Source: Streptomyces violaceorubidus
GTDB taxonomy: Bacteria; Actinomycetota; Actinomycetes; Streptomycetales; Streptomycetaceae
Reading direction: 5' to 3'
Assembly (NCBI RefSeq): GCF_000717995.1
Contig: NZ_JODM01000019.1
Coordinates: forward strand, 55,780-119,779
DNA: 64,000 bases
The notes beneath the pieces were generated by a model, which did not search any database, was not told where the DNA came from, and saw nothing but the letters and a program-made list of their open reading frames with translations. Each line of letters starts with the position of its first letter. Within the stretch, counting starts at the first letter, position 1. Below, in pieces: positions 36,945-46,272 of this stretch. Made by a program: the position numbers and the translations under genes.

Positions 36945-39140
36945 TCAGACGTGGCCGCGCTGCTCCGGGGCCGGGGCCGGGGCCGGGGCGGGGGAGGCGG
37001 AGGGGGCGGACGGCCCGGCGGGTTCGCGGCGCGGGCCGGGGACGGGCAGCTCCGCGGCGAGCCGCTCGGCCATCCTGACCCGGTGCCGGTCCGCCGCCGC
37101 GCACAGGTCGCGTACCGCGCCGGCGAAGCGCTCCCGGGACGGCGGCTCGGCCGGGCCCAGCAGGCGCCGGGCCAACGCGGCGCGCTCCCCGGCGAGTTCG
37201 TCCCGCTCCGGATGGCGCACCGCCGCCAGCAGGGCCGGCACCCCGGACGCGTCCGGCGCCAGCACGGTCGCCGCCGCCACCGTCGGGTACGACTTGCGGA
37301 ACACGTCCTCGGCCAGCGTGCTGGTGTTGGCGACCGCGTACGGCTTGCCGCTCGCCAGGAAGTCGCTGATCACGCTCGACACGTCACTGATCAGCAGGTC
37401 GGCCCGGTTGAAGCAGGCGTAGAGCGAGGGCCGGGCCTCCGTGACGACCTGGTGCTCCCAGGCCGGCAGCGACGCCCAGTACGCCTCCTCCCACGCCACC
37501 GCCGCCCGCCGCACCGCCCCGGCCCGCCCCGGCCGCGGCGCGGGCTGCCGCAGCATGCGCTCCGCCTGGTCCGCCGCCGACCGAAAACCGGCCGCGGTGA
37601 GCCGGTCCAGCTCCGCCGCCCGCCGACTCAGTGCGGTGGCCGCCGACGCGGGCGGCCGGGGCCCGCCCCGCTCCCGGTTCGCCGCCCGCACCAGCTCGCG
37701 GATGCGCAGATCGGCGGCCCGGGCCCGCGGGTCCACCGACCCGGTCAGCGGGTGCGGCTTGTACAGCAGCCGTACGCCGGGGTCCGCGAGCAGCGCCCGC
37801 ACCAGGTTCTCCCCGGCCTCGACCACCGAGGTGTTGCCGGGGTTGCCGTCCCAGCCCTCCCAGGTCGGCGCGTACAGGACGGTCGTGAACGCCCCGGGGG
37901 CGGGCGGCCCCGCGTACGGCCGGACGGCGTCCAGCTGCGGGCGGCCGATCTCCACCACGTCCCTGTCGTCGACGCCGACCTCGGCCAGCGCGTACCGCTC
38001 GCGTGCCGCGGGGCCCGCCACCCACACCTCGTCGTACGCCTTCGCGTACGGGTTGCACGAGGACAGCTTGTCGCTCTCCCCGTGGTTGACGAAGGCGTGC
38101 TTGATGGTGGGGATGCGCAGGACCTGGGAGGTCTTCCCGGAGTTGGAGGGGTGGAGGAGGACACGGAGCGTCGAGTGCTCCAGGCGCATCAGCGTCGACA
38201 CCTTCGGCAGGCACACCACCGGGATGTCGGTCGCCGCGATCCGCTGCACCATGTGCCGCTCCCGCAGCACGATCACCGGCCGCCCCTCCAGCCGCGCCAG
38301 TGGCTCCAGCCACATGTTCGCCTGGTACGCCGAGGACGCCCCGCCCGAGAAGTACAGGCCGACCGTCGGCCGGTACTGCGTCAGCCACGCCTCGAACCAG
38401 TCGAGCACCTCCTGCTCGCCCGCGGGTCGGCGCCCCGGCAGCAGCCGCAGCAGCAGCGTGCCCAGCCCCGCCAGCGCCAGCGCGAGGGACAGCGCGAGCC
38501 CGGCCGCCCCGCACACCGGAGCGTCGGTCGCCGCCGTCGCCAGCAGCCCGGCCGTCGCGGGCAGCCCGAAGGCCGCCAGCCGGGGCCCGGGGCGGCGCAG
38601 CAGTGCCGGGGGCGCCGGGGACAGCCGCAGCGCGGACGCGTCGACGTTCCGGGTGACCACCGGCAGCGTGCGGGAGCGCCGGACCAGGACGGACACCGCC
38701 TGGATCGCCCAGTGCAGCGCGTAGAAGACGAGCAGCCCGGCGACCAGCGGCGCGTACGCCCCCTCGCGGTGCTGCTCGCCGAGGCGCAGCAGACCCACCA
38801 CGAGCAGCAGGTCGCGCAGCACGTGCCGGACGGTGACGTCGGCGTGCGACTTGGCGAACAGCGACACCATGCCCCGCTGCCACCGGTACAGCGCCCCCTC
38901 GGCGGCCAGCGAACCGGCGCTCGCCGCCAGCAGCAGCGGCACGTGCGGCAGCAGCGCGCCGAGGGCCTGGGCGGCGAAGGCGGTCGCGAGCACGCCCAGG
39001 ACCAGCAGCTTCACGGCCGTCCGCCGCCCGGGCAGGCCGAAGCGGAGGCCACGGGGCCGCCCGAGGGGCCGGGGCGGGCGGGGGAGACGGCGGCGGGGCA
39101 GGGACAGGGGCACTGCGATCGCTCCAGGCTCGTCGCGCAT
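36945..39140 (-). CDS. membrane-anchored CDP-glycerol glycerophosphotransferase-like protein
   Basis: 731 aa. The N-terminal ~240 residues hold about six membrane helices (LLVLGVLATAFAAQALGALL, LLLVVGLLRLG, LVAGLLVFYALHWAIQAV and GLALSLALALAGLGTLLLRLL). The cytoplasmic C-terminal part is TagF-like: IPTIKHAFVNHGESDKLSS, EIGRPQLD, VLYAPTWEGWDGN, YKPHP and ISDVSSVISDFLASGKP. The typical HG(T/E) and DxSS motifs are present, but there is no GT2 domain, unlike the two neighbours. It probably transfers a glycerol-phosphate or similar unit near the membrane. The Pro/Ala-rich last 40 residues are low complexity. Start at ATG 39140. Confidence 0.85.
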   Translation of the reverse strand: MRDEPGAIAVPLSLPRRRLPRPPRPLGRPRGLRFGLPGRRTAVKLLVLGVLATAFAAQALGALLPHVPLLLAASAGSLAAEGALYRWQRGMVSLFAKSHADVTVRHVLRDLLLVVGLLRLGEQHREGAYAPLVAGLLVFYALHWAIQAVSVLVRRSRTLPVVTRNVDASALRLSPAPPALLRRPGPRLAAFGLPATAGLLATAATDAPVCGAAGLALSLALALAGLGTLLLRLLPGRRPAGEQEVLDWFEAWLTQYRPTVGLYFSGGASSAYQANMWLEPLARLEGRPVIVLRERHMVQRIAATDIPVVCLPKVSTLMRLEHSTLRVLLHPSNSGKTSQVLRIPTIKHAFVNHGESDKLSSCNPYAKAYDEVWVAGPAARERYALAEVGVDDRDVVEIGRPQLDAVRPYAGPPAPGAFTTVLYAPTWEGWDGNPGNTSVVEAGENLVRALLADPGVRLLYKPHPLTGSVDPRARAADLRIRELVRAANRERGGPRPPASAATALSRRAAELDRLTAAGFRSAADQAERMLRQPAPRPGRAGAVRRAAVAWEEAYWASLPAWEHQVVTEARPSLYACFNRADLLISDVSSVISDFLASGKPYAVANTSTLAEDVFRKSYPTVAAATVLAPDASGVPALLAAVRHPERDELAGERAALARRLLGPAEPPSRERFAGAVRDLCAAADRHRVRMAERLAAELPVPGPRREPAGPSAPSASPAPAPAPAPEQRGHV

Positions 39141-39327
39141 CGGACAACCGGGTTAACGCCCGGTGACCGTCCGACGACACGCGCGTGTTGACCCCGGGCC
39201 TCGACCCGGGCCCCGCCCCCGGCCCCTGAGCGGCTCCGACCCCGCCCGGTCCGAGCTCCGGTCCGAGCCCTGGCCCGAGCCCCTGTCCGCAGCGTGAACT
39301 CCGGTGCGGCGCGTCTTCCCCTTCGCG

Positions 39328-39333
39328 TAGATT
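39328..39333 (+). promoter_or_regulatory. possible proB -10 box
   Basis: TAGATT, about 100 bases before the chosen proB start, without a clear -35. The stretch 39141-39327 is very GC-rich, with repeated GGTCCGAGC/GGCCCGAGC-like words and no gene. Confidence 0.4.
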
Positions 39334-39430
39334 GCCTGGCGAGCGCAGGGATCGGCGTGTGTCGACGGGAGAGGCGGACGGGGCCGTGGCAGGGGCAAGG
39401 CCGGGGACAGGGCCAGGGGCAAGGCAGGCC

Positions 39431-40534
39431 GTGGGCGAGGCCCGCAGGATCGTCGTCAAGGTCGGTTCCTCCTCGCTGACCACCGCCGCGGGCGGCCTGG
39501 ACGCCGACCGGGTCGACGCGCTCGTCGACGTGCTGGCCAAGGTGCGCGGCACCGACAAGGAGATCGTCCTCGTCTCCTCCGGCGCCATCGCCGCGGGGCT
39601 CGCCCCGCTGGGCCTGCGCCGCCGCCCTAGGGACCTGGCCCGCCAGCAGGCCGCCGCCAGCGTCGGCCAGGGGCTGCTGGTCGCCCGCTACACCGCCTCC
39701 TTCGCCCGCTACGGCGTCCGCGTCGGCCAGGTGCTGCTGACCAGCGACGACATGAGCCGCCGCGCCCACCACCGCAACGCCTCGCGCACCCTGGACAAAC
39801 TGCTGGCGATGGGCGCCTTCCCGATCGTCAACGAGAACGACACCGTCGCCACCGACGAGATCCGCTTCGGCGACAACGACCGCCTCGCCGCCCTCGTCGC
39901 CCACCTGGTCCGCGCCGACCTGCTGGTGCTGCTGTCGGACGTGGACGGCGTCTACGACGGCGACCCGAGCAGGCCCGGCACCTCGCGGCTGGCCGAGGTG
40001 CGGGACATGGCCGACCTCGCGGGGGTCGACATCGGCAGCGCGGGCAAGGCCGGGGTCGGCACCGGCGGCATGGTCACCAAGGTCGAGGCGGCCCGGATCG
40101 CCGCCGCCGCCGGCATCCCCGTGGTGCTCACCAGCGCGGTGCACGCGGCCGACGCCCTGACCGGCGGCGACACCGGCACCTACTTCCACGCCACCGGCCG
40201 CCGCTCCGCCGACCGGCTGCTGTGGCTCCAGCACGCCTCCACCCCGCAGGGGGCGCTCGTCCTCGACGACGGGGCGGTACGGGCGGTCGTCGAGGGCCGC
40301 AAGTCGCTGCTGCCGGCCGGCATCGCGGGCGTGGAGGGCGAGTTCGCCGCGGGCGACCCCGTCGAGCTGCGGGACGGCACCGGCCGGGCGGTGGCCCGGG
40401 GAGTGGTCAACTTCGACGCCAAGGAGATGCCCCGGCTGATCGGCCGCTCCACCCGGGAACTGGCGCGCGAACTCGGACCCGCGTACGAACGTGAGGTCGT
40501 ACACAGAGACGATCTGGTGATCCTGCACCCGTAA
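39431..40534 (+). CDS. proB: glutamate 5-kinase
   Basis: First step of proline synthesis: ATP-dependent phosphorylation of glutamate. 367 aa from GTG 39431 (VGEARRIVVKVGSSSLT), with SD AAGG 6 bases upstream. GTG 39386 would give 382 aa with an Ala/Gly-rich extension, and 39359 is also possible; the N-terminus lies in repetitive GC-rich DNA. Amino acid kinase domain: KVGSSSL, LVSSGAIAAG, PIVNENDTVA, FGDND and VGTGGMVTK; C-terminal PUA domain (FDAKEMPRLIGRS). proA lies downstream with one gene between them. Confidence 0.93.
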   Translation: MGEARRIVVKVGSSSLTTAAGGLDADRVDALVDVLAKVRGTDKEIVLVSSGAIAAGLAPLGLRRRPRDLARQQAAASVGQGLLVARYTASFARYGVRVGQVLLTSDDMSRRAHHRNASRTLDKLLAMGAFPIVNENDTVATDEIRFGDNDRLAALVAHLVRADLLVLLSDVDGVYDGDPSRPGTSRLAEVRDMADLAGVDIGSAGKAGVGTGGMVTKVEAARIAAAAGIPVVLTSAVHAADALTGGDTGTYFHATGRRSADRLLWLQHASTPQGALVLDDGAVRAVVEGRKSLLPAGIAGVEGEFAAGDPVELRDGTGRAVARGVVNFDAKEMPRLIGRSTRELARELGPAYEREVVHRDDLVILHP

Positions 40535-40542
40535 TGGGTCGA

Positions 40543-40569
40543 AACGTCCCCGAATCGGTGGTGGACGTT
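40543..40569 (+). terminator. weak hairpin after proB
   Basis: AACGTCC pairs with GGACGTT (40543-40549 / 40563-40569), nine bases after the stop. Only 7 bp, so termination would be partial. Confidence 0.3.
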
Positions 40570-40669
40570 CCGCAAAACCGCCCCGCGATCTCGCACGGCC
40601 TGCTCAACTTTCCCCAGGGACAAGTCCGGCCGACCACCGGGCCGAGCCGTGTGCGTGAAGGAGGCCGTC

Positions 40670-41200
40670 GTGAGCGGAGTACGCCCTGGGACGGCGGCGC
40701 CCCGCGGTGGTACCGCCGCCCGCGGGGGCGGGGGCGCCCGCGGCGGCTCGGGCGGGCGCCCCGGCGGCGCCCGGGGCGCGAACCGGGCGGGCGGCGAGGA
40801 GCGCGCCCTGACCAGCGTCGCGGCCGGGGACCGCTTCCGGGGCGAGGAGCCCGAGCACACCCCGCGCCTGTGGCACGTCACCCTCAGCGTCTCCGGCGCC
40901 CGCGCCCCCCTCACCGAGGTGCGCCGGGCGCTCGAACAGCTCGCGCACGACCACCCCTTCCTGCTGACCAGCCGCTACGCCGACGACCACGCGGAGATCC
41001 GGTACTGGGAGGAGGCCCGCGACCTGCACGACGCCGCCGCCGTCGCCCTGCGCCTGTGGGGCGAGCACCGGCAGACCGCGGGACTGCCCCCCTGGGAGAT
41101 CGTCGGCCTGGAGGTCATCGACCGGGCCACCTACCACCAGCGCATCGCCGCGGGGTACGGGCCCGCCCCGGCGACACCCGTCGGTGTTCACCCGTTCTGA
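40670..41200 (+). CDS. conserved hypothetical protein with RGG-like N-terminus
   Basis: 176 aa from GTG 40670, 5 bases after a perfect SD AAGGAGG. The first ~45 residues are Arg/Gly/Ala-rich with RGG and RGGG units. The rest is a compact alpha/beta domain: [40 protein letters not shown], and a C-terminal helix ending [11 protein letters not shown]. This pattern looks like a small ferredoxin-fold domain. I do not know a function. Homologues sit between proB and proA in Streptomyces. The RGG stretch resembles RNA-binding tails, but composition alone could explain it. Confidence 0.78.
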   Translation: MSGVRPGTAAPRGGTAARGGGGARGGSGGRPGGARGANRAGGEERALTSVAAGDRFRGEEPEHTPRLWHVTLSVSGARAPLTEVRRALEQLAHDHPFLLTSRYADDHAEIRYWEEARDLHDAAAVALRLWGEHRQTAGLPPWEIVGLEVIDRATYHQRIAAGYGPAPATPVGVHPF

Positions 41201-41260
41201 CCCGTCCCCCGGGCGCATCTCGCGGGATGGGACACCGGACGGCCCCCGGACCGCGCGCAC

Positions 41261-41266
41261 TACCCT
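41261..41266 (+). promoter_or_regulatory. -10 box of proA, predicting a leaderless transcript
   Basis: TACCCT lies exactly 7 bases before the ATG at 41274, and no SD precedes that ATG. Confidence 0.62.
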
Positions 41267-41273
41267 TCCCCCC

Positions 41274-42560
41274 ATGACCACGCTCTCGCCGTACGACTCG
41301 ATGTCACCCGTCACCCGGGCCGCCTACCGGGCCAAGTCCGCCGCGGCCGACCTCGCGCCGCTGCCGCGGGCCGCCAAGGACGACGCGCTGCTCGCCGTCG
41401 CGGACGCGCTGGAGGTCCGCACGAGCGAGATCGTCGAGGCCAACGCCCAGGACGTGGCCAAGGCCCGCGCCGCCGGGACCAGCGAGGCCATCGTCGACCG
41501 CCTGACCCTGACGCCCGAGCGGGTCCGCGCCATCGCCTCCGACGTGCGCGACGTCGTCGCCCTGCCCGACCCGGTCGGCGAGGTCGTGCGCGGCAACACC
41601 CTCCCCAACGGCATCGACCTGCGCCAGGTGCGGGTCCCGCTCGGCGTGGTCGGCATCATCTACGAGGGCCGGCCCAACGTCACGGTCGACGCCGCCGCCC
41701 TGTGCCTGAAGTCCGGCAACGCGGTCCTGCTGCGCGGCTCGTCCTCGGCCTACCAGTCGAACACCGCCCTGGTCCGGGTGGTCCGCGACGCCGTGGGCGG
41801 GGCCGGGCTGCCCGCCGACGCCGTGCAGCTGGTGCCCGGCGAGAGCCGCGAGAGCGTGCGCGAGCTGATGCGGGCCCGCGGTCTGGTCGACGTGCTCATC
41901 CCGCGCGGCGGAGCGTCACTGATCAACACGGTGGTCCAGGAGTCCACCGTCCCCGTCATCGAGACCGGCACCGGCAACTGCCACGTCTACGTCGACGCCC
42001 AGGCCGACCTCGACATGGCCGTCGACATCCTGATCAACTCCAAGGCCCAGCGCGTCAGCGTCTGCAACGCCGCCGAGACCCTCCTGGTCCACCAGGACAT
42101 CGCCGCCGAGTTCCTGCCCCGCGCGCTGGCCGCGCTCGCCGAGGCCGGGGTCACCGTGCACGCCGACGAGCGGGTGATGGCCCACGCCAAGGACTCCGGC
42201 GCGACCGTCGTCGAGGCGACGCCCGAGGACTGGGAGACCGAGTACCTGTCGTACGACATCGCGGCGGCCGTCGTCGACTCCCTGGACCGGGCGGTCGAGC
42301 ACATCCGGCTGTGGACCTCCGGACACACCGAGGCCATCGTCACCACCTCGCAGCAGGCCGCCCGGCGCTTCACCCAGCTGGTCGACTCCACCACGGTCGC
42401 GGTGAACACCTCCACCCGCTTCACCGACGGCGGCCAGTTCGGCTTCGGCGCCGAGATCGGCATCTCCACGCAGAAGCTGCACGCCCGCGGCCCCATGGGG
42501 CTGCCCGAGCTGACCAGCACGAAGTACATCGTCACCGGCGACGGGCACGTACGGCGCTGA
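41274..42560 (+). CDS. proA: gamma-glutamyl phosphate reductase
   Basis: 428 aa from ATG 41274. NADPH-dependent reduction of glutamyl-5-phosphate to the semialdehyde, second step of proline synthesis. The aldehyde dehydrogenase fold is clear: [37 protein letters not shown], and the nucleophile Cys236 in [11 protein letters not shown]. The C-terminal segment [20 protein letters not shown] is diagnostic. The frame is open 30 codons upstream, but that stretch contains the promoter. Confidence 0.96.
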   Translation: MTTLSPYDSMSPVTRAAYRAKSAAADLAPLPRAAKDDALLAVADALEVRTSEIVEANAQDVAKARAAGTSEAIVDRLTLTPERVRAIASDVRDVVALPDPVGEVVRGNTLPNGIDLRQVRVPLGVVGIIYEGRPNVTVDAAALCLKSGNAVLLRGSSSAYQSNTALVRVVRDAVGGAGLPADAVQLVPGESRESVRELMRARGLVDVLIPRGGASLINTVVQESTVPVIETGTGNCHVYVDAQADLDMAVDILINSKAQRVSVCNAAETLLVHQDIAAEFLPRALAALAEAGVTVHADERVMAHAKDSGATVVEATPEDWETEYLSYDIAAAVVDSLDRAVEHIRLWTSGHTEAIVTTSQQAARRFTQLVDSTTVAVNTSTRFTDGGQFGFGAEIGISTQKLHARGPMGLPELTSTKYIVTGDGHVRR

Positions 42561-42672
42561 CGGCGGGCGCGCCCCCCCGCCACCCCTCGGGCACACCGCG
42601 GGCGTACCGAACGGGGCATCTCACCCACTGGATGAATTTCCCCGCCGTCTGCCCAAAACGACCCCCCAGGTC

Positions 42673-42678
42673 TACTCT
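42673..42678 (+). promoter_or_regulatory. -10 box of the 42685 gene, predicting a leaderless transcript
   Basis: TACTCT lies 6 bases before the GTG start, with no SD between them. Confidence 0.58.
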
Positions 42679-42684
42679 GGAGCC

Positions 42685-43254
42685 GTGCCGGAGGACGTGG
42701 GGGGCACGCCGTTCCCGGACGGCTGGGAGCCCGACGACGACCACGACCGCGGGGTGTCGGACGAAGAGTTCGCCTCCGTGGTCTTCGACGAGGCCTTCGT
42801 GCGGGCGGCCGAGGTGCACGAGCCGACCGCCGTCGAACGCCTCCTGGCGGCCGCGGAGGCCAGAGCGGAGGCCACCGAGGCGGAAGCGGCCCGCCGGGGC
42901 CGCAGCAGGTCCGAGCGCTACGACGACGGGTACGGCGATTTCGGCCATGATCCCGACCTCGACGACCCGGACGACGACCGCGACCCCCTGGACCGCCCGT
43001 ACGGCGCTCCCGCGGCCTACGGCAAGCAGGTCCGCTGGCACCGACCCGTCGCCTGGCTGCTCGCCCTGGCCATGGGCATCGGCATGGTCGCGCTGGCCTT
43101 CGTGGCCGTCTACCGGGGCGCGTCCTCGGGCGGCGGCCCGCAGCGGGTGCCGCCGCCCGCCTCCACCGGCCCGGAGCAGGGCGGCGCCGCGACGCCCTCG
43201 GCCTCCGCCGAGTACTCCCAGCCCGCCGTCTCGGTGCTTCCGCGCAGTCCCTGA
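42685..43254 (+). CDS. small membrane protein with SVVFDE motif, mre-cluster associated
   Basis: 189 aa. Acidic N-terminal half with the motif EFASVVFDEAFVRAAEVHEPTA at about 27-48, one membrane helix (VAWLLALAMGIGMVALAFVAVY) at about 122-143, and a short Pro/Ser-rich outside tail. The motif is shared with the next gene. From memory, the S. coelicolor protein at this position (SCO2584) was found as an interaction partner of the spore wall complex around MreB. It has no enzymatic motif, so a scaffold role is likely. Confidence 0.8.
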   Translation: MPEDVGGTPFPDGWEPDDDHDRGVSDEEFASVVFDEAFVRAAEVHEPTAVERLLAAAEARAEATEAEAARRGRSRSERYDDGYGDFGHDPDLDDPDDDRDPLDRPYGAPAAYGKQVRWHRPVAWLLALAMGIGMVALAFVAVYRGASSGGGPQRVPPPASTGPEQGGAATPSASAEYSQPAVSVLPRSP

Positions 43255-43339
43255 CCTGCCCCCGGGACGGTGGCAAGCTGTCCCAACTTGACCTGTGGCG
43301 GCGCGTTTACGCGACCTTCCGCAGACCCACTCTGAAGGT

Positions 43340-44410
43340 ATGGCAGGGCTTGGCGGTCCGCCCGGAGGAACGCCCGAGGGCGCGCCCGGAGGCGGAGAGG
43401 ACGAGTACCGATCCGTCGTCTTCGACGAATCGTTCGTGCGCGCTGCCCGGCTCCAGGAGTTCTCCGCCCAGGAGCGCATCACCGACCACGCTCCCGCCGT
43501 GCGCCGCCGGCCGCCCCTGCGCCGGGCCGGACTGTCCCGGCAGGCGCTGATCCTCGTCCTGCTGATCGCCGTCGCCTTCGGCACCGCCATCTACATGGGT
43601 GTACGGCACCCCTACCAGAGCTCCGCCGGGCAGCGGACGGCCGAGCCGGTGCGGATGAGCGTCGTCCCGCTCGCCCCGCGGGACCGCGTGCCCGGCGCCG
43701 ACGACGCCGCGTTCCTGTACGCGCACAGCCCCGCCGCGCACTTCAGGACCGCGGCCCAGGGCATCCCGCTGCCGGGGGCCCGGCGCACGGCGCACTTCTC
43801 CGAGGACCAGGTCTTCAGCGCGCTCACCACGGCGAAGAACTACATCGTCCGCTCGGCGCTCGACCCGGACGTGCTCGGCGGCGAGGACGTCCGCTCGGTG
43901 CGGGTGCTGCTGGACCCCGACCAGCTCCCCCAGTTCGACGAGAGCTTCGACAGGCCCGCCGCGGACGGCCGCCACGCCCCGACCGGGTGGCTGATCCGCT
44001 TCGACCCGGCCCGGGCCGAGCTGGCCGACCCCGGGATCCGGGTGGACGGCAGCCTGCGCACCGTGGAGAGCGACGCGTCCACGCTGGAGGTCACCGCCGA
44101 CCACACCATGGTGTACGCGCTGCGGCCGCCCGGCGACGCCCGGGCCGAGACGTCGCTGTTCACCGTCCGGCGCGAGCTGCACTTCCGCTTCGACCGGGAG
44201 GACCTGCGGCTGCACCAGACCCGGCTCGTCGCCTCCTCCGTCCAGGCCGGGCCGCTGTCCTGCGCCGACGACACGGCGAACCAGCTCCGCCCGCTGCTGG
44301 CCGGACAGAAGGCCGCAGTCGGCGTCCCGGACGGCACCGACCCGTACACGTCCGGCGAGGCCACGGCCCTGTGCGGCAGCCTCGCGGCGAGCGCCCAGCC
44401 GCAGGTGTGA
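43340..44410 (+). CDS. single-pass membrane protein sharing the SVVFDE motif
   Basis: 356 aa from ATG 43340. The N-terminus is Gly/Pro-rich, then YRSVVFDESFVRAARLQEFSA, a motif shared with the preceding gene. A membrane helix (ALILVLLIAVAFGTAIYMGV) follows at about 75-95. The outside ~255 residues form a domain with YIVRSALDPDVL, VRVLLDP and TGWLIRFDPA, and two Cys (LSCADD and ALCGSL) that may form a disulfide. Function unknown. The gene faces the M48 protease gene with only 14 bases between the stops. Confidence 0.8.
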   Translation: MAGLGGPPGGTPEGAPGGGEDEYRSVVFDESFVRAARLQEFSAQERITDHAPAVRRRPPLRRAGLSRQALILVLLIAVAFGTAIYMGVRHPYQSSAGQRTAEPVRMSVVPLAPRDRVPGADDAAFLYAHSPAAHFRTAAQGIPLPGARRTAHFSEDQVFSALTTAKNYIVRSALDPDVLGGEDVRSVRVLLDPDQLPQFDESFDRPAADGRHAPTGWLIRFDPARAELADPGIRVDGSLRTVESDASTLEVTADHTMVYALRPPGDARAETSLFTVRRELHFRFDREDLRLHQTRLVASSVQAGPLSCADDTANQLRPLLAGQKAAVGVPDGTDPYTSGEATALCGSLAASAQPQV

Positions 44411-44424
44411 GTGAGCGGGGCAGA

Positions 44425-45600
44425 TCAGGCGCCGTCGCGCGCGGACTCCGGGCCGCCGTCACCGGGGCGCCGAGGCCCCCCGGGCGCCTCCGGGCCCCCG
44501 GTGCCCCCCTCGCCCTCGGGCCCTTCCGCCGGTCCGCCCCCGTCCTTGGGCGGCCTCGGCTGGGAGCCCGTGAAGCCGCCGAAGCCCCGGCGCATCCGGT
44601 CGCCGAGGTCACCGGCGCCGCCCGCGATGTCGTTGACCAGCTTCATCAGCGGGTCCTTGGAGCCGCGCACATGCGTGGCGTAGTGGGACGCCGACTCCCG
44701 GAAGGAGTCCCGCACCGAGGTGTCCTTGTCCTCCTCACGCCGCGGGTAGTGGCCGTCCATGATCCGCTGGTGGTCCCGGGAGGCCGCCCACTTCTTCAGC
44801 TCGGCGGCCCGCACCGTGGTGAACGGGTGCGAGCGGGGCAGCACGTTCAGGATCTTCAGCACCGAGTCGCGCAGGTCGCCGCCCGCCTCGTACTCCTCGG
44901 CCTGCTCCAGGAACGCGTCCACGTTCATCTCGTGCAGGTGGTTGCCGCCCGCGATCTTCATCAGGCCCCGCATGGACGCCTGGAGGTCCTGGCCGACCAG
45001 CAGACCCGCACGGTCGGCGGACAGCTCCGACTTGCGGAACCACTCGCGCAGCGCGGTCACGATCGCCATGATCGCCACGTTGCCCAGCGGGATCCAGGCG
45101 ACCCGGACGGCGAGGGAGGTCAGGAAGAGCAGGATGGTGCGGTAGACCGCGTGCCCGGACAGGGCGTGCCCCACCTCGTGCCCGACGACCGCCCGCATCT
45201 CCTCCTCGTCGAGCAGCTCGACCAGGCCCGTGGTGACGACGATGATCGGCTCGTCCAGGCCGATGCACATCGCGTTCGGCACCGGGTCCTGGTTGACGTA
45301 CATCGGGGGGACCTTCTCCAGGTCCAGGATGTAGCAGGCGTCGCGCAGCATGACGTTCAGATGGGCGAACTGCCGGTCCGAGACGCGCACCGAGTCGGAC
45401 AGGAACAGCAGCCTGAGGCTCCGCTCGGGCAGCAGCCCGCTGAGCGCCTTGAAGACCGTGTCGAAGCCGCTCAGCCTGCGCAGCGCCACCAGGGCACTGC
45501 GGTCGGCCGGGTGCTCGTACGCACGCGAGGAGATCCCGGGAAAGCGCCTGCGCTGCCGGCTCGGCACGTGCTCGTGCCCGGTGTGGTGGCCGTCGGACAT
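44425..45600 (-). CDS. M48-family membrane metallopeptidase
   Basis: 391 aa from ATG 45600 (MSDGHHTGHE), with SD GGGGGA four bases before it; ATG 45612 would add four residues without a good SD. Zinc motif GHEVGHA (HExxH at 141-145) followed by a third ligand candidate in FRKSELSADRAG. Hydrophobic segments around TILLFLTSLAVRVAWI and LGNVAIMAIVTAL suggest membrane insertion. The M48 family includes HtpX and CAAX proteases; HtpX-like quality control of membrane proteins is the likeliest role. The last ~50 residues are Gly/Pro/Glu low complexity. Confidence 0.88.
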   Translation of the reverse strand: MSDGHHTGHEHVPSRQRRRFPGISSRAYEHPADRSALVALRRLSGFDTVFKALSGLLPERSLRLLFLSDSVRVSDRQFAHLNVMLRDACYILDLEKVPPMYVNQDPVPNAMCIGLDEPIIVVTTGLVELLDEEEMRAVVGHEVGHALSGHAVYRTILLFLTSLAVRVAWIPLGNVAIMAIVTALREWFRKSELSADRAGLLVGQDLQASMRGLMKIAGGNHLHEMNVDAFLEQAEEYEAGGDLRDSVLKILNVLPRSHPFTTVRAAELKKWAASRDHQRIMDGHYPRREEDKDTSVRDSFRESASHYATHVRGSKDPLMKLVNDIAGGAGDLGDRMRRGFGGFTGSQPRPPKDGGGPAEGPEGEGGTGGPEAPGGPRRPGDGGPESARDGA

Positions 45601-45741
45601 CTCTTCCCCCATGCGCGTAGGTGTGACCCGGACGTACGTATGGTCTTTGCGAACCCTTGTGCGGCCCTTTGCGCCCCCCGAGCCGGGCCCAGCCTAGGCG
45701 GAGATACCGTGGACGGGCAGTACGTCTAAGGAGTCCACGCC

Positions 45742-45903
45742 ATGCAGCACATCCCGCACCCCGACTGGCTCGCCGGGGCCGCGACCGCCGCCGAACAGCA
45801 GGGGCCGGGGAATCTGCTCCGGATCGTCCTGATCGTCATGGTGGTGGGCTGCGTGCTGACCGCGTGGTTCCTGCTGCGGGGGTACAAGCAGAAGGACGAC
45901 TGA
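45742..45903 (+). CDS. 53-aa single-pass membrane protein
   Basis: ATG 45742 follows SD AAGGAG by 8 bases. The protein begins MQHIPHPDWLAG, has one helix (RIVLIVMVVGCVLTAWFLL) and a basic end (YKQKDD). Codon use has strong GC bias at third positions, as for real genes. Function unknown; its size suits a regulatory or accessory subunit. Too short to be found by length-based gene calling. Confidence 0.68.
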   Translation: MQHIPHPDWLAGAATAAEQQGPGNLLRIVLIVMVVGCVLTAWFLLRGYKQKDD

Positions 45904-46045
45904 GGAGATCCGAAGGTTCCCCGGACCCGCCAATCCCCCGCCGCCGCCCGTCCCCAACGGCGGAGTCGGCGTGATCGCCCGCGGGGCGCCCGCATACGAT
46001 GAGCGGACGTCCAGTCCCGCCCACACCGGATAGGTCCTGCCGAAG

Positions 46046-46213
46046 ATGAGCCTTCCTCCCAGCGCCACCCAGTTCGTCACCCTCGCCGCCGAGGGCGGCG
46101 AGGAGCACGGCGGCAACCACGAGAGCCTCAGCCCCTACGTCACCGGCATCGGCGCGTTCGTCATCCTGCTGCTCCTGCTGTGGATCACCACCCGGTTCAA
46201 CCGCGACCGCTGA
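46046..46213 (+). CDS. 55-aa single-pass membrane protein
   Basis: ATG 46046. Begins [18 protein letters not shown], His/Glu-rich before the membrane, then one helix ([18 protein letters not shown]) and FNRDR. A -10 like box TACGAT (45995-46000) lies 46 bases upstream; the SD is weak. The gene ends 59 bases before nadD. Small proteins of this type occur next to nadD in many Streptomyces genomes, from memory. Function unknown. Confidence 0.68.
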   Translation: MSLPPSATQFVTLAAEGGEEHGGNHESLSPYVTGIGAFVILLLLLWITTRFNRDR

Positions 46214-46258
46214 GCCCGCGGCCCAGTGGGCGCGACCGGGTCGCTCCGGGCGGGCCGG

Positions 46259-46264
46259 TAGGGT
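46259..46264 (+). promoter_or_regulatory. -10 box of nadD, predicting a leaderless transcript
   Basis: TAGGGT lies 8 bases before the ATG at 46273, with no SD. Confidence 0.5.
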
Positions 46265-46272
46265 CTGCTCGC

